From contig JASFAU010000005.1 of NCBI GenBank assembly GCA_039704465.1, forward strand, positions 248,001 through 312,000: DNA of 64,000 nucleotides, read 5' to 3'. The DNA is from Plasmodiophora brassicae. Lineage: Eukaryota; Endomyxa; Phytomyxea; Plasmodiophorida; Plasmodiophoridae. Shown in pieces: positions 9,652 through 18,285 of the stretch. The translations under genes were made by a program, and so were the position numbers. Every line of letters starts with the position of its first letter. Position 1 is the stretch's first letter. The notes beneath the pieces were generated by a model, which worked only from the letters and a program-made list of their open reading frames with translations, searched no databases and was not told the origin of the DNA.

Positions 9652-9885
9652 TTAGACGGAGCGCACTGATAGAGAACGCGGAATACACACTTTGACGTTC
9701 ACAGACGACTGGAAACTTGAACCGACAACATCATCGTCAAGCAAGCGGAAACGTCGACCGTCGGCCGGGACAGGATCAAGCAGATAGCACTGGGCCGTCT
9801 GGCACGTGTAAGGCGACAGTGATGCCACGGAGACGCAGCAGGACAACAACAGGACGCCGCCTGCAAGGGCCATCCGCGGACGCAT
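9652..9885 (-). CDS. small cysteine-containing secreted protein
   Basis: Single frame of 77 aa beginning MRPRMALAGGVLLLSCCVSV, a clear hydrophobic signal peptide with a likely cleavage after the small residues near ASLS. The mature part is about 50 residues with four cysteines (YTCQTAQCYLL early, VKVCIPR late), so disulphide bonding is plausible. No homologue recognised. An internal ATG at 9873 would also preserve the signal. It could alternatively be the first exon of the JmjC gene downstream, but the junction would place a signal peptide on a nuclear-type enzyme, which is less likely. Confidence 0.5.
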   Translation of the reverse strand: MRPRMALAGGVLLLSCCVSVASLSPYTCQTAQCYLLDPVPADGRRFRLLDDDVVGSSFQSSVNVKVCIPRSLSVRSV

Positions 9886-10464
9886 GCTCGGCGTCGACGT
9901 TCGCCTCGCGCACATGACCTGCCGAGTGGCCGGCGCGATGACCGCCCGTCGCCCGAGTTGTGAGGTGCACGCAACACGTCCGGGACCCGAGCCGTGTCTG
10001 GAATTTGGATTCTGGAAGCATTATTTTGTTGCCCCAGTGGGTACGTCGGTCCAGGTGTGTCGCCGCCCACGGCACCCGCCTACTGCGCCCAGTCCCTGAC
10101 CGCGTAGCCCGCGCCGCGTCGCGTCGTGGAGAAAGGGCCAGAACGAGCACGCACCTCAAGTGGAGTCAATAGGGGCCCGAGGCAGGCGCCCCAGTCTAGA
10201 CAAGGTCCGGGCGAAAGGGCCGTCAGGCCAGGAGGCCAGAGCCGCAGACGGTCATTCATTCCAGATCGTGGCTGTCCAGCATTGACATCACGTTTCGTGT
10301 TCGGTTTGAATACACGGGCCACCCCAAGTCAGTCACCCAGGGTTCGGTCATCACACAGGCCGAGGAGACCCATTTGCAGTCCCGACTGGTGACGTTGTGT
10401 CGCGGAGTCAGGAACGTGGTCGGGGCCCGGCGCCTGTCGGGGGTGGTCGGCGTGCGGGGCGCTG
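9886..10464. other. 579-bp non-coding interval, divergent promoter region
   Basis: GC-rich sequence between the secreted-protein gene (minus) and MsrA (plus). Only short frames without protein-like character were seen. It presumably holds both promoters; no motif stands out. Confidence 0.5.
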
Positions 10465-11443
10465 ATGGGGCAGTCAATGCAGACGCCGATGGACGCCCAG
10501 GCCGGCGCCGTTCATTTCGTGCTGAAGACGCCGCTGGCGTTCCAACAGGGCAGCCCGGCCGGTATCAGACGCGCGGTCTTCGCCACCGGTTGCTTCTGGG
10601 GGACTGAGAAAGGGCACGATCATGCCGGCGCTCCTAATTGTTGCTATACGGTAACGCTGACGTTGGGGACAGGTTTTGGAGACTGCCTCGTGGTATTTAT
10701 TCGACGGCGGTTGGGTACTGTGGCGGCCCTGCCTCCGGTGGTAAACCGGCGTACAACGCCGTCTGTTCAGGGGCGACTGGCCATGCTGAGGCCGTCCAGG
10801 TCCTGTACGACCCTTCCAAGATATCGTACTCGGATCTACTGAGGTTCGTCTAGGCCGACAGCTGTCAAACCTAGTCGGGTATATTAACGGACGTTGTTTA
10901 GGCTGTTCTGGGAAAGTCACGGTATGCCGAACGACAGCGATACGACGGCTGTGCCTGATCCAATGCGCTGTAGATCCGACGCAAGGCAACTGTCAAGGGA
11001 ACGATCGCGGGACGCAGTACCGGTCCGGGATATATTACTCCGATGAAGATCAGAAGACGCTAGCGACCGCGAGCAAGGACGCGTACCAGGAGGCTCTGCG
11101 GGTCGCCAAGAAGGGCAGAGGCCAGTCCGTTACGACAGAGATTGCACCTTTGCAGGAGTTCTTCCTTGCAGAAGATTACCATCAGTACGTAGACACTGCA
11201 ACGTGCCTATCCATCCCGTGACTGACAGTATCCAATAGACAGTATCTGGCTCGACCTGGCAACCGTCAGTACTGCTCGGCAGAACCCCAGGCGGTATCCT
11301 TGCCACCATATGAGAAATGGGCACCGTCTGGTCTGAGCGCCGATCATGCTCCTAAACTGCCCGAATCGTACTGGGCCAAGCACGCGCCGAAGCCCGGCTG
11401 CGTACTTCACTGCCCGAACGAACCCATTCAGTGGTCTGATTGA
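10465..11443 (+). CDS. msrA: peptide methionine sulfoxide reductase A
   Basis: Five exons (10465-10613, 10673-10843, 10902-10921, 10974-11184, 11239-11443), 251 aa. The catalytic [30 protein letters not shown] and [14 protein letters not shown] blocks are all present once spliced. It reduces methionine-S-sulfoxide with thioredoxin-type recycling. Exon 3 is a 20-nt micro-exon. Intron 1 appears to use a GC donor (GG|GCACG), because no GT donor keeps frame. A ~55-residue C-terminal extension ends [17 protein letters not shown] with several cysteines that may serve as resolving residues. The N-terminus has no clear targeting peptide. Confidence 0.92.
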
Positions 11444-11872
11444 TCCCGTGGACCACTGTGTGCTCGGTCAATGCTGCAAAGCTTCGAAAGTAATTGCTAA
11501 AGTACGGCGAGTTCAGATGCATGGCCTCCATATTTACTTTCGCGCTGTTTCATACTCTGTTGTATCCTGCCAGCTCCAAGCGGCGCACCAGGAGCCGGCC
11601 ATCACCTGGTCCGCCGCATCACAAGGACGCCTGCTCCAGCCCTGTCCTGGGCCGTCACCGGCGCCTATACACCTTCTCTGGATGACCGTTCGTAGTGGGA
11701 CTGGGCAGCTCTCACCACCCAGGAAAGAATATCCTGCATGCGTCCTTGTTCGGGGTCCGCTCTCGTACCAGAGCACGATGGCATTGCCTCCCAAGCCTAG
11801 CAGCATGGACGATGTCGGGCCCTGGCTGGCCGCCGTGAATGCCGTCTGGACGAGGACGGCACCAACAGCGGC
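11444..11872 (+). other. interval with an unresolved plus-strand coding tail
   Basis: A plus frame ending TAG at 11874-11876 (MALPPKPSSMDDVGPWLAAV) looks coding. Preceding segments (RRITRTPAPALSWAVTGAY) in another frame suggest one or two more small exons, but I could not find consistent splice sites. A small plus-strand gene is suspected. Confidence 0.3.
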
Positions 11873-12556
11873 TTAGGCAGGCACCCAGCGCGTTTCAAAC
11901 GCAATCCCCAGTCTCTCCGAAATCTGGTCGTCAGAAGATCGGCCTTGTTCTGCCCCGAGCACAACAGGAAGACGCCTGAGCGTGAAGAACCATCATGAAC
12001 AGCTAGTGGTTGACAAGTTGCTCCTACGTTTCAGCTTAGTAGACTCATACGATGAAGTGCCAGATATCGGAGGGCAAAAGACACTTCGAATTTATATTCT
12101 GGTCGGGCGTTGGCGCGTCGTCGATGACCCCCATTGCCAGGCCAAGACGGGCGGAACTGATACCGATCGAAATGCCGGACTCGTTACGTTTGGCATGACT
12201 CTCCAGTGTGGGACCTGAGAACAATACATGACTGCTTAAGACGACAGCTACCTCGTCATGAGACGGAGACGGCGATGTGTCCGGACCGTCCATCAGTCCA
12301 TTGCAGCAGATGACCAGTTCGTCTTCCATCTGATCGACATCTTTCCGCATGAAGGCCACTACTGTTCAACACCGTTCCTATACGTCGTGCACTGTTCCTC
12401 ACCCGAAACGACCACCACATGTAGGTCGCTGTCGTTAAGCAGGGCTATAGTAAACCGGCCCGATCGAGCGACACTCGGGTCTGGATGTCGATCCGGCCGA
12501 TCCGTGCAGAACCCTGGGCATGCTATAATTAACTCGACGCCGCAGCCCGTCCGCAT
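11873..12556 (-). CDS. uncharacterised protein, exon structure only partly resolved
   Basis: Exon 12373-12556 and an exon starting at 12340 join in phase 1 across a 32-nt intron. They give FTIALLNDSDLHVVVVSGEE, then DVDQMEDELVICCNGLMDG, then VAVVLSSHVLFSGPTLESHA. Downstream, a further frame ending TAA at 11873-11875 (LRRLPVVLGAEQGRSSDDQI then ERLGIAFETRWVPA) looks like the terminal exon, but the connecting junction near 11990-12060 is not settled. No family recognised. The start at 12556 is 99 bp from the divergent RING-TRAF start. If the plus-strand frame ending at 11876 is real, the two genes overlap by 3-4 bp at their stops. Confidence 0.45.
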
Positions 12557-12655
12557 CTGGCCTCACACTCACAAACTGGAACGCCGCCTCGATCGGTCGG
12601 AATTAGCGCTGTGCCGACAGCGTTCGCTGACGTCGGCAGGCAGCCACGCCTGTTC

Positions 12656-13558
12656 ATGGGGTTCCCACTGGACTCGTTTACCGAACGGGTGCCGCCGCCC
12701 CTGATCTGTCGCCTCTGCGACTGCGTCTTCCAGGACCCGGTCGGATTGCCCTGCGGGCACATGTTCTGCAGGTCGTGCCTGAACAAATCCCTGCTCGAAT
12801 CGACGTCACCCACGTGCCCGGTATGCAACGCCTTCGTCGACCGGTCGCAGTGCGTCAAGGTCAACGAACTCGTTCTGGACCTGCTGGGCGACCTGAAGAC
12901 GGCCTGTTCGAAATGTTTGTGGCGAGGCACGCTGCACTCTTATGCAGAGCACGTCGCCAAAGGATGCGCTTCAGAACGATGCGCATACCATCGGTTCGGG
13001 TGCGAAATCGTCGGGACCCGCATTGACATCGACCAGCACGAGCAGAACCATGCGGCCGACCACCTCAAGCTCGTCATGGCGACGGTGGACACGATCCAAA
13101 CGCAGCTGAAACCAGACGCCGATTTCTGCACGAATGGTGTTCGGAGCAGCCTGACCTGGACGGTCGGCAAGTTCGTCGAACTTGAACCGAACGTGACGCA
13201 CCTGGGGCGCGCCTTCACGGTCGGCCACATGCCGTTCCAGCCTGCCATCTTCAAGCAGACCGTTGGCGAACGCTCCGGCATGCTGCGCCTGATGGTGCGC
13301 ATGCTGCCTGGCGACCACATCGAATGGCTGTCTCACGTCACACGCACGATCGCCATGTGCGTCCGCGTGCATCGCATCCAGGCCAGCGGGTCGCTGACGC
13401 TCCGGCGCCAGCTCCCCTTGGCGCACTTCATACGCGACTACGAGATCGGGCAAGTCCCGCTGGGCACCCTCCTGGACGACGGCTTCCTCAGCGCGGCCGG
13501 CGCCCTACGACTCCGCATCCAGGTCGACACCGGCATCGACGTCTTCGACATGATGTAA
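12656..13558 (+). CDS. RING finger / TRAF-type zinc finger protein
   Basis: Single exon, 300 aa. A C3HC4 RING finger occupies residues ~20-62 (CRLCDCVFQDPVGLPCGHMF followed by CRSC..CPVC). A TRAF-type zinc finger follows at ~90-135 (CSKCLWRGTLHSYAEHV with CASERCAYHRFGC and later H..H). The C-terminal ~150 residues look like a divergent beta-sandwich of MATH/TRAF-C type. A TRAF-like E3 ubiquitin ligase or signalling adaptor is inferred. It has no introns, unlike most neighbours. The ATG at 12656 is the first in frame. Confidence 0.85.
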   Translation: MGFPLDSFTERVPPPLICRLCDCVFQDPVGLPCGHMFCRSCLNKSLLESTSPTCPVCNAFVDRSQCVKVNELVLDLLGDLKTACSKCLWRGTLHSYAEHVAKGCASERCAYHRFGCEIVGTRIDIDQHEQNHAADHLKLVMATVDTIQTQLKPDADFCTNGVRSSLTWTVGKFVELEPNVTHLGRAFTVGHMPFQPAIFKQTVGERSGMLRLMVRMLPGDHIEWLSHVTRTIAMCVRVHRIQASGSLTLRRQLPLAHFIRDYEIGQVPLGTLLDDGFLSAAGALRLRIQVDTGIDVFDMM

Positions 13559-14047
13559 ACCCCGAATATATAATAACCTGTCCCTGGGCAATGGGCGTAC
13601 CACCTACATACGCGCATTCCCGGCCGTCCGACACCGCGGTCGGCGCCAGCGTCGTTGCGTTACAGGATGGCCACGGTCCGACGCGTCCGTCGGCGTGCGG
13701 CTCCGGAGCCGGCAGTGCAGCTCCGATGCCGAGTCGGAGCGAAAACCGGGGGAGGGGCGCAGTACTGGCGCTCGCGCCGGACCCACGTTTCATTCGGCGC
13801 CTGCTGCGTACCTTATGACTGGAAGCAGGCCCCCAGCGAGCGTAGGGGAGGGTCGCGTCCCCGTCCATTCGATTCGCGTCGTCGTCGCTGGATGCGGCTG
13901 GTGCCTGGATCGGTGTCGGCGGTGTCGTTCAGCGGGTAGCGGCGTGCGCCGCCGTTGTCGGGTGCCACGCGGGATATTTTTTGGTGGGGGCGCAGGGGGC
14001 GATCACTATCGTACCGGTTGGACGCGCGACGCGGGTCGTGTGTGCGC
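13559..14047. other. 489-bp intergenic region
   Basis: GC-rich, with only shadow frames. It carries a stretch of C/G-rich simple sequence just before the ATP-grasp/SET gene. No feature recognised. Confidence 0.5.
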
Positions 14048-16051
14048 ATGACGACTGGGGATGAGGACGGGAGCGGTGGCGCCGGCGCCAACGGGACGAT
14101 GGCAGCCGGTCCCATACGGGTCTGCGTGCTGTCGTCGTCGTACGAGGGGTCCAAGGCCGCCACCAAGGCCTGGGACGATTTCCTGTGCACCCCGGCGAAT
14201 GTCCTGAAGGGCGACAGCCACTACGTGTTCAACAATGTGCAGATCCTCAAGGCCGGCGCCTACCAGCAGGTCTGCCGCGCGCGTCCACCCGTTGCCCGCA
14301 CCTGACGGTCCAATGGTCAGGTGCGCGCCCTGGTCAATTCCAAGAAGTACGACGTGTTCTTCAATTTGTGCGACGGCGCCAAAGACGAAGACCGGGCCGG
14401 GATCTCGGTGGTGCAGGCGCTGGAGGAATTCGGCGTCCCATTCACCGGGTCCGACTCCCGTCACTACGAACCCAGCAAGCTGGAGATGAAGATGCTGGCG
14501 TTCTATGCGGGCATCAAGGTGCCCCCGTTCGCACACGTCACCGCCGCCGACAACGTCGTTGAGGTCTGCTCCGGGCTTCGCTTCCCGTTGATCGTCAAGC
14601 ACGTCAGCGGGTACGGGAGCGTCGGCATGCGCAAGGAGTCCAAATGCCATAACTTCGATGAGCTTCACAAGGAGGCCAAACGGTTAGCGTGCCGCGCGTC
14701 GATACGCAATGCATGTCTAGGATCTGACGGGACCGTTCCGCTGCTAGCTTTATCGATATGTTCGGCGAGGTGCTTGTCGAGGAGTTCATAGAAGGCGTCG
14801 AAATAAACGTGCTTGCGTTTGAGGATCTGGATGGCGACCCCACTCGGGTGTTGCACCCCATTCAGGTTTGACTTCGTGTCCATACGATGCGGGGTTGCCA
14901 AACTAACCGTCTTGCAATGGTCGCAGGTCGTCTTTCCAGATGGGGAAACGTTCAAGCACTTTGACTTGAAATGGATCGGCATGCTGAACCATCAGACGGC
15001 GCGGTCCGTTGCAGACCCAGTCCTTGCCAAGAAATGCGAAGAGATCGGCTTGGCAGCTTTCGAACACATCCTGGGAGGGGTCGGGTGCGTTCCGGTAGCG
15101 CTTGGTTGTGTGCGGCATCGGTCATGAGGCTCTATACGTGGTTTAGTTACGGGCGTTCTGACCTGCGCGTCTGTTCCCGAACTGGCGAGGTTTACCTGCT
15201 GGAAATCAACCCGAACTGCGGCTTGTTCTATCCCAACAAAGACGGGACCGCCGACGTCATCATGGAACTCGACCCGTTTGGCGCTGACAATGTCGCCCGG
15301 CATCTGATCCAGGCCGCTATCAATCGCAACAACCGTCGAATCGCCCGTGTACGCGCGGGGATCCGACCGGGGGACCGTGAATCGTTCGATCTGAGATGGT
15401 TGCTCAGTTGCCGCCGGTCACGGTCGTGTTCCACCCTGACAAGGGATACCATGTCCAAGCAAGTCGTCACATCAAGGCGGGAGAGCTGGTATTTCCGGAT
15501 GAAGCTACGCCTTTTACGATCGTCACGAAGCAGTACGTTGCGGCGAACTGGAACCCGGCGAACAAGCTGGCCTTTGCACAATACGCCTGGCCGATCTCGA
15601 ACGAGGTATGACTGTGCTGATTCACGACCTGGCATGCTCGTGCTTGTTTGGCTCTAAACGCTCGTGCAGGTGTACTCGACGTGGAATTCGGACCCGAAGC
15701 AGTGGCGCCCGATCAATCATTCATGTGACCCGAAGTGCGTCTGCTTTGTTCCCGGTTGGCACATGCACTGCTGATACGTCTTGCAGCCTATGGTTCGGCA
15801 AGAATCACTCGTTGAACGTGTACGCCCGAGTCGACATTGCGGAAGGGGACCAGTTAACGATGGATTACGCGACGTTCTGTTCCGGCCCCCTGATGCACCC
15901 GTTCGACTGCATGTGCAAGAGCGCGAAGTGTCGCGTTCGCATCACTCACCTCGACTACGTCAATTTGCAATCTATTCGCGATACGTTCGGTACCCGAGTC
16001 ACCGACTTCATCTACAACGAATTCATGAACGCGTCATCGTCGTCGTCGTGA
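14048..16051 (+). CDS. ATP-grasp (D-alanine-D-alanine ligase-like) / SET domain fusion protein
   Basis: Eight exons (14048-14269, 14321-14682, 14748-14865, 14927-15084, 15147-15348, 15408-15605, 15670-15734, 15787-16051), 529 aa, with every junction phase-consistent. Residues ~1-365 are an ATP-grasp ligase of the D-Ala-D-Ala type: FNLCDGAKDEDRAG, FTGSDSRHYEPSK, LIVKHVSGYGSVGM, VEEFIEGVEINVL, LGGVGYGRSDLRV and the metal-binding LLEINPNCGLFYP. Residues ~366-529 are a SET domain: GYHVQASRHIKAGELVF, INHSCDPN, SLNVYARVDIAEGD, LTMDYATFC and a Cys-rich post-SET-like CMCKSAKC. Intron 15349-15407 (donor GTACGC) joins the two halves in frame, supporting one polypeptide. Substrates of both halves are unknown. 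Confidence 0.85.
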
Positions 16052-16387
16052 CGCATGCCCGCCCCGCATCATTTGTATGCCAAATGCACAATGTCTTATT
16101 GTATAAACGATAGATTAAACAGCCTCAGTGTCCTTTGCCGCTAAGTGCTGTCCTATGCCGGGATCCCATGCGTCCGAATTCGCAGATGGGGCACAACGTT
16201 GACTTTCGGCGTTCGTACAAGCACCAACGGCGATGGCCCTACCGTTGATTGCTCGACACCTTACCACAACGATGGGCTCTGATCCTACTGAGTGTCCCAA
16301 ACCACAGAGTCCAGCACCACATGTTTATTGCATTGGCTGAACGGTAACGGACACTAGGTATCGTACCAATGAGATCCCAGCGAAACG
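16052..16387. other. 336-bp convergent intergenic region
   Basis: Lies between the 3' ends of the SET fusion gene and the repeat protein gene. No coding or RNA feature seen. Confidence 0.5.
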
Positions 16388-17674
16388 TCAACCCTGCGTT
16401 GTGTTCAGAACAAATGCGGCTCCCGCCCGGGTCAGCGTATCGTTCGTGATGCGAGTCGCGTTATCCCGGTGGTGCCAGTTCGTGTTGTTCCAGCTGGCGG
16501 TGCCGTTAGAATCCGATTCGCTAGTGTTGCCGGTCGCGTTGTCTGAGTAGTGCCAGTCCGTGTTGTTCCAGCTGGCGGTGCCGTAAGACTCCCATTCGCT
16601 CGTGTTGCCGGTCGCGTTGTCGGAGTAGTGCCAGTTCGTGTTGTTCCAGCTGGCGGTGCCGTAAGACTCCCAATCGCTGGTGTTGCCGGTCGCGTTATCG
16701 GAGTAGTGCCAGTCCGTGTTGTTCCAGCTGGCGGTGCCGTAAGACTCCCAATCGCTGGTGTTGCCGGTCGCGTTATCGGAGTAGTGCCAGTCCGTGTTGT
16801 TCCAGCTGGCGGTGCCGTAAGACTCCCAATCGCTGGTGTTGCCGGTCGCGTTATCGGAGTAGTGCCAGTCCGTGTTGTTCCAGCTGGCGGTGCCGTAAGA
16901 CTCCCAATCGCTGGTGTTGCCGGTCGCGTTGTCGGAGTAGTGCCAGTCCGTGTTGTTCCAGCTGGCGGTGCCGTAAGACTCCCAATCGCTCGTGTTGCCG
17001 GTCGCGTTGTCGGAGTAGTGCCAGTCCGTGTTGTTCCAGCTGGCGGTGCCGTAAGACTCCCAATCGCTAGTGTTGCCGGTCGCGTTGTCGGAGTAGTGCC
17101 AGTCCGTGTTGTTCCAGCTGGCGGTGCCGTAAGACTCCCAATCGCTGGTGTTGCCGGTCGCGTTGTCGGAGTAGTGCCAGTCCGTGTTGTTCCAGCTGGC
17201 GGTGCCGTAAGACTCCCAATCGCTCGTGTTGCCGGTCGCGTTGTCGGAGTAGTGCCAGTCCGTGTTGTTCCAGCTGGCGGTGCCGTAAGACTCCCAATCG
17301 CTAGTGTTGCCGGTCGCGTTGTCGGAGTAGTGCCAGTCCGTGTTGTTCCAGCTGGCGGTGCGGTAAGACTCCCAATCGCTAGTGTTGCCGGTCGCGTTGT
17401 CGGAGTAGTGCCAGTTCGTGTCGTTGACGTCGGTCTGGTTAGACTGCGTTTCGTTGATCCAGGCCCCGTGATCTGGCAGCCATTGCATCGTCTTGTTGTC
17501 GTGCGTCGTCGTGTTGACCACAAGGCCGTGCGTTTCGCTGTTGTGCGTCATGTTGCTGGACGTCGCCGTGCTATTCAGGAGGTCATGCTCTAAGCTGTCA
17601 GACCGCACATGACCAACGGTGACACCAATGAGCAAGGCGACCGATAGGAGAACATTCTTGCGTGTGAGAGGCAT
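16388..17674 (-). CDS. secreted, highly repetitive N-glycosylation-rich protein
   Basis: Single exon, 428 aa. It begins MPLTRKNVLLSVALLIGVTV, a strong signal peptide. After ~60 residues rich in N-x-T/S sequons come about 12.5 tandem 26-residue repeats of the form NNTDWHYSDNATGNTSDWES followed by YGTASW. Each unit has three canonical N-glycosylation sequons plus aromatic residues (W, Y, H), totalling roughly 40 potential glycans. No TM or GPI-like tail is evident; the protein ends shortly after the last degenerate unit. A surface or cell-wall glycoprotein is inferred. No family recognised. The first and last units are the most diverged, as in arrays growing from the middle. Confidence 0.8.
   Translation of the reverse strand: MPLTRKNVLLSVALLIGVTVGHVRSDSLEHDLLNSTATSSNMTHNSETHGLVVNTTTHDNKTMQWLPDHGAWINETQSNQTDVNDTNWHYSDNATGNTSDWESYRTASWNNTDWHYSDNATGNTSDWESYGTASWNNTDWHYSDNATGNTSDWESYGTASWNNTDWHYSDNATGNTSDWESYGTASWNNTDWHYSDNATGNTSDWESYGTASWNNTDWHYSDNATGNTSDWESYGTASWNNTDWHYSDNATGNTSDWESYGTASWNNTDWHYSDNATGNTSDWESYGTASWNNTDWHYSDNATGNTSDWESYGTASWNNTDWHYSDNATGNTSDWESYGTASWNNTNWHYSDNATGNTSEWESYGTASWNNTDWHYSDNATGNTSESDSNGTASWNNTNWHHRDNATRITNDTLTRAGAAFVLNTTQG
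16470..17424 (-). repeat. 78-bp tandem repeat array (about 12 copies)
   Basis: Near-identical 78-bp units coding the 26-residue repeat. Synonymous variants at one Thr codon (ACC/ACG/ACT) recur in a three-unit order between about 16980 and 17380, showing that 234-bp blocks were duplicated. The 3'-most units (16480-16660) are more diverged. Because 78 is divisible by 3 and the unit lacks stops, other frames also stay open through the array. Confidence 0.95.
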
Positions 17675-18285
17675 TCTGGAGCGACGGCCACCTTGTTATA
17701 TGCAGAGCCTTCCTTGTTCGGATCCAGGCGAATAATAGCACTGTGACCGTAAGGACGATGCGATTCGTCCAATGCGTTCAGCACAGATTTGGCGGGATCA
17801 ATCCGGCCAGATCCAGATCCGCGCTATCAGACGCCGCGATTCTTCGAGTGCGGTCGATGACTGACCCGATTAATCAGCCTACGTAGAACCCGCGCTAAAC
17901 AGGCTATGCAGATGAAATGCGGATGACTCCGACTACTGTTCCGCAGGCCCTCCTTGTCCGTTCTACAGACGGACCGACGTCTCTTGGCGCTCGAATCGCT
18001 GTTCGCTACTTGCGCGCCTGTTGGTGATGCCCTATAATAATAATATAGAACGGCGCTTCGTTCTATATTTATATTGATCCGTCGCAAGTTACGACGGCCG
18101 AACAACAATCGGGCGTCGGATTTCTGCGCCACGCTGAGCCCCTGCCATTATTGATCGATTGCTGAAATGACATTGGTCGCAGATGCACACCGCGACCTTG
18201 GAGAACAGCCGATTCTCATTCTATAGACAGAATGGAAGGGCCCATCAGGCCATCACAGCTTGCAAATGTTTACAGAATAGTCAAG
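17675..18285. other. 611-bp intergenic region with an 11-bp-stem hairpin
   Basis: Lies between the repeat-protein start and the VTA1 3' end. It contains an A/T-rich tract near 18030-18075 with the palindrome listed separately. No protein-like frame is convincing. Confidence 0.5.
18042..18069. repeat. perfect 11-bp inverted repeat, 6-nt loop
   Basis: The arms 18042-18052 and 18059-18069 (AATATAGAACG and its reverse complement) flank GCGCTT. It lies ~215 bp beyond the VTA1 stop. It could be a 3'-end or replication-related structure, or chance; no function is assigned. Confidence 0.5.

Noticed and set aside
16470..17424. CRISPR array
   Set aside because: Contiguous 78-bp coding tandem repeats without unique spacers, in a eukaryotic gene.
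16432..17593. Additional long open frames on both strands across the 78-bp repeat array
   Set aside because: They follow from a stop-free repeat unit whose length is a multiple of 3. Only the minus frame from 17674 has a signal peptide and glycosylation logic.
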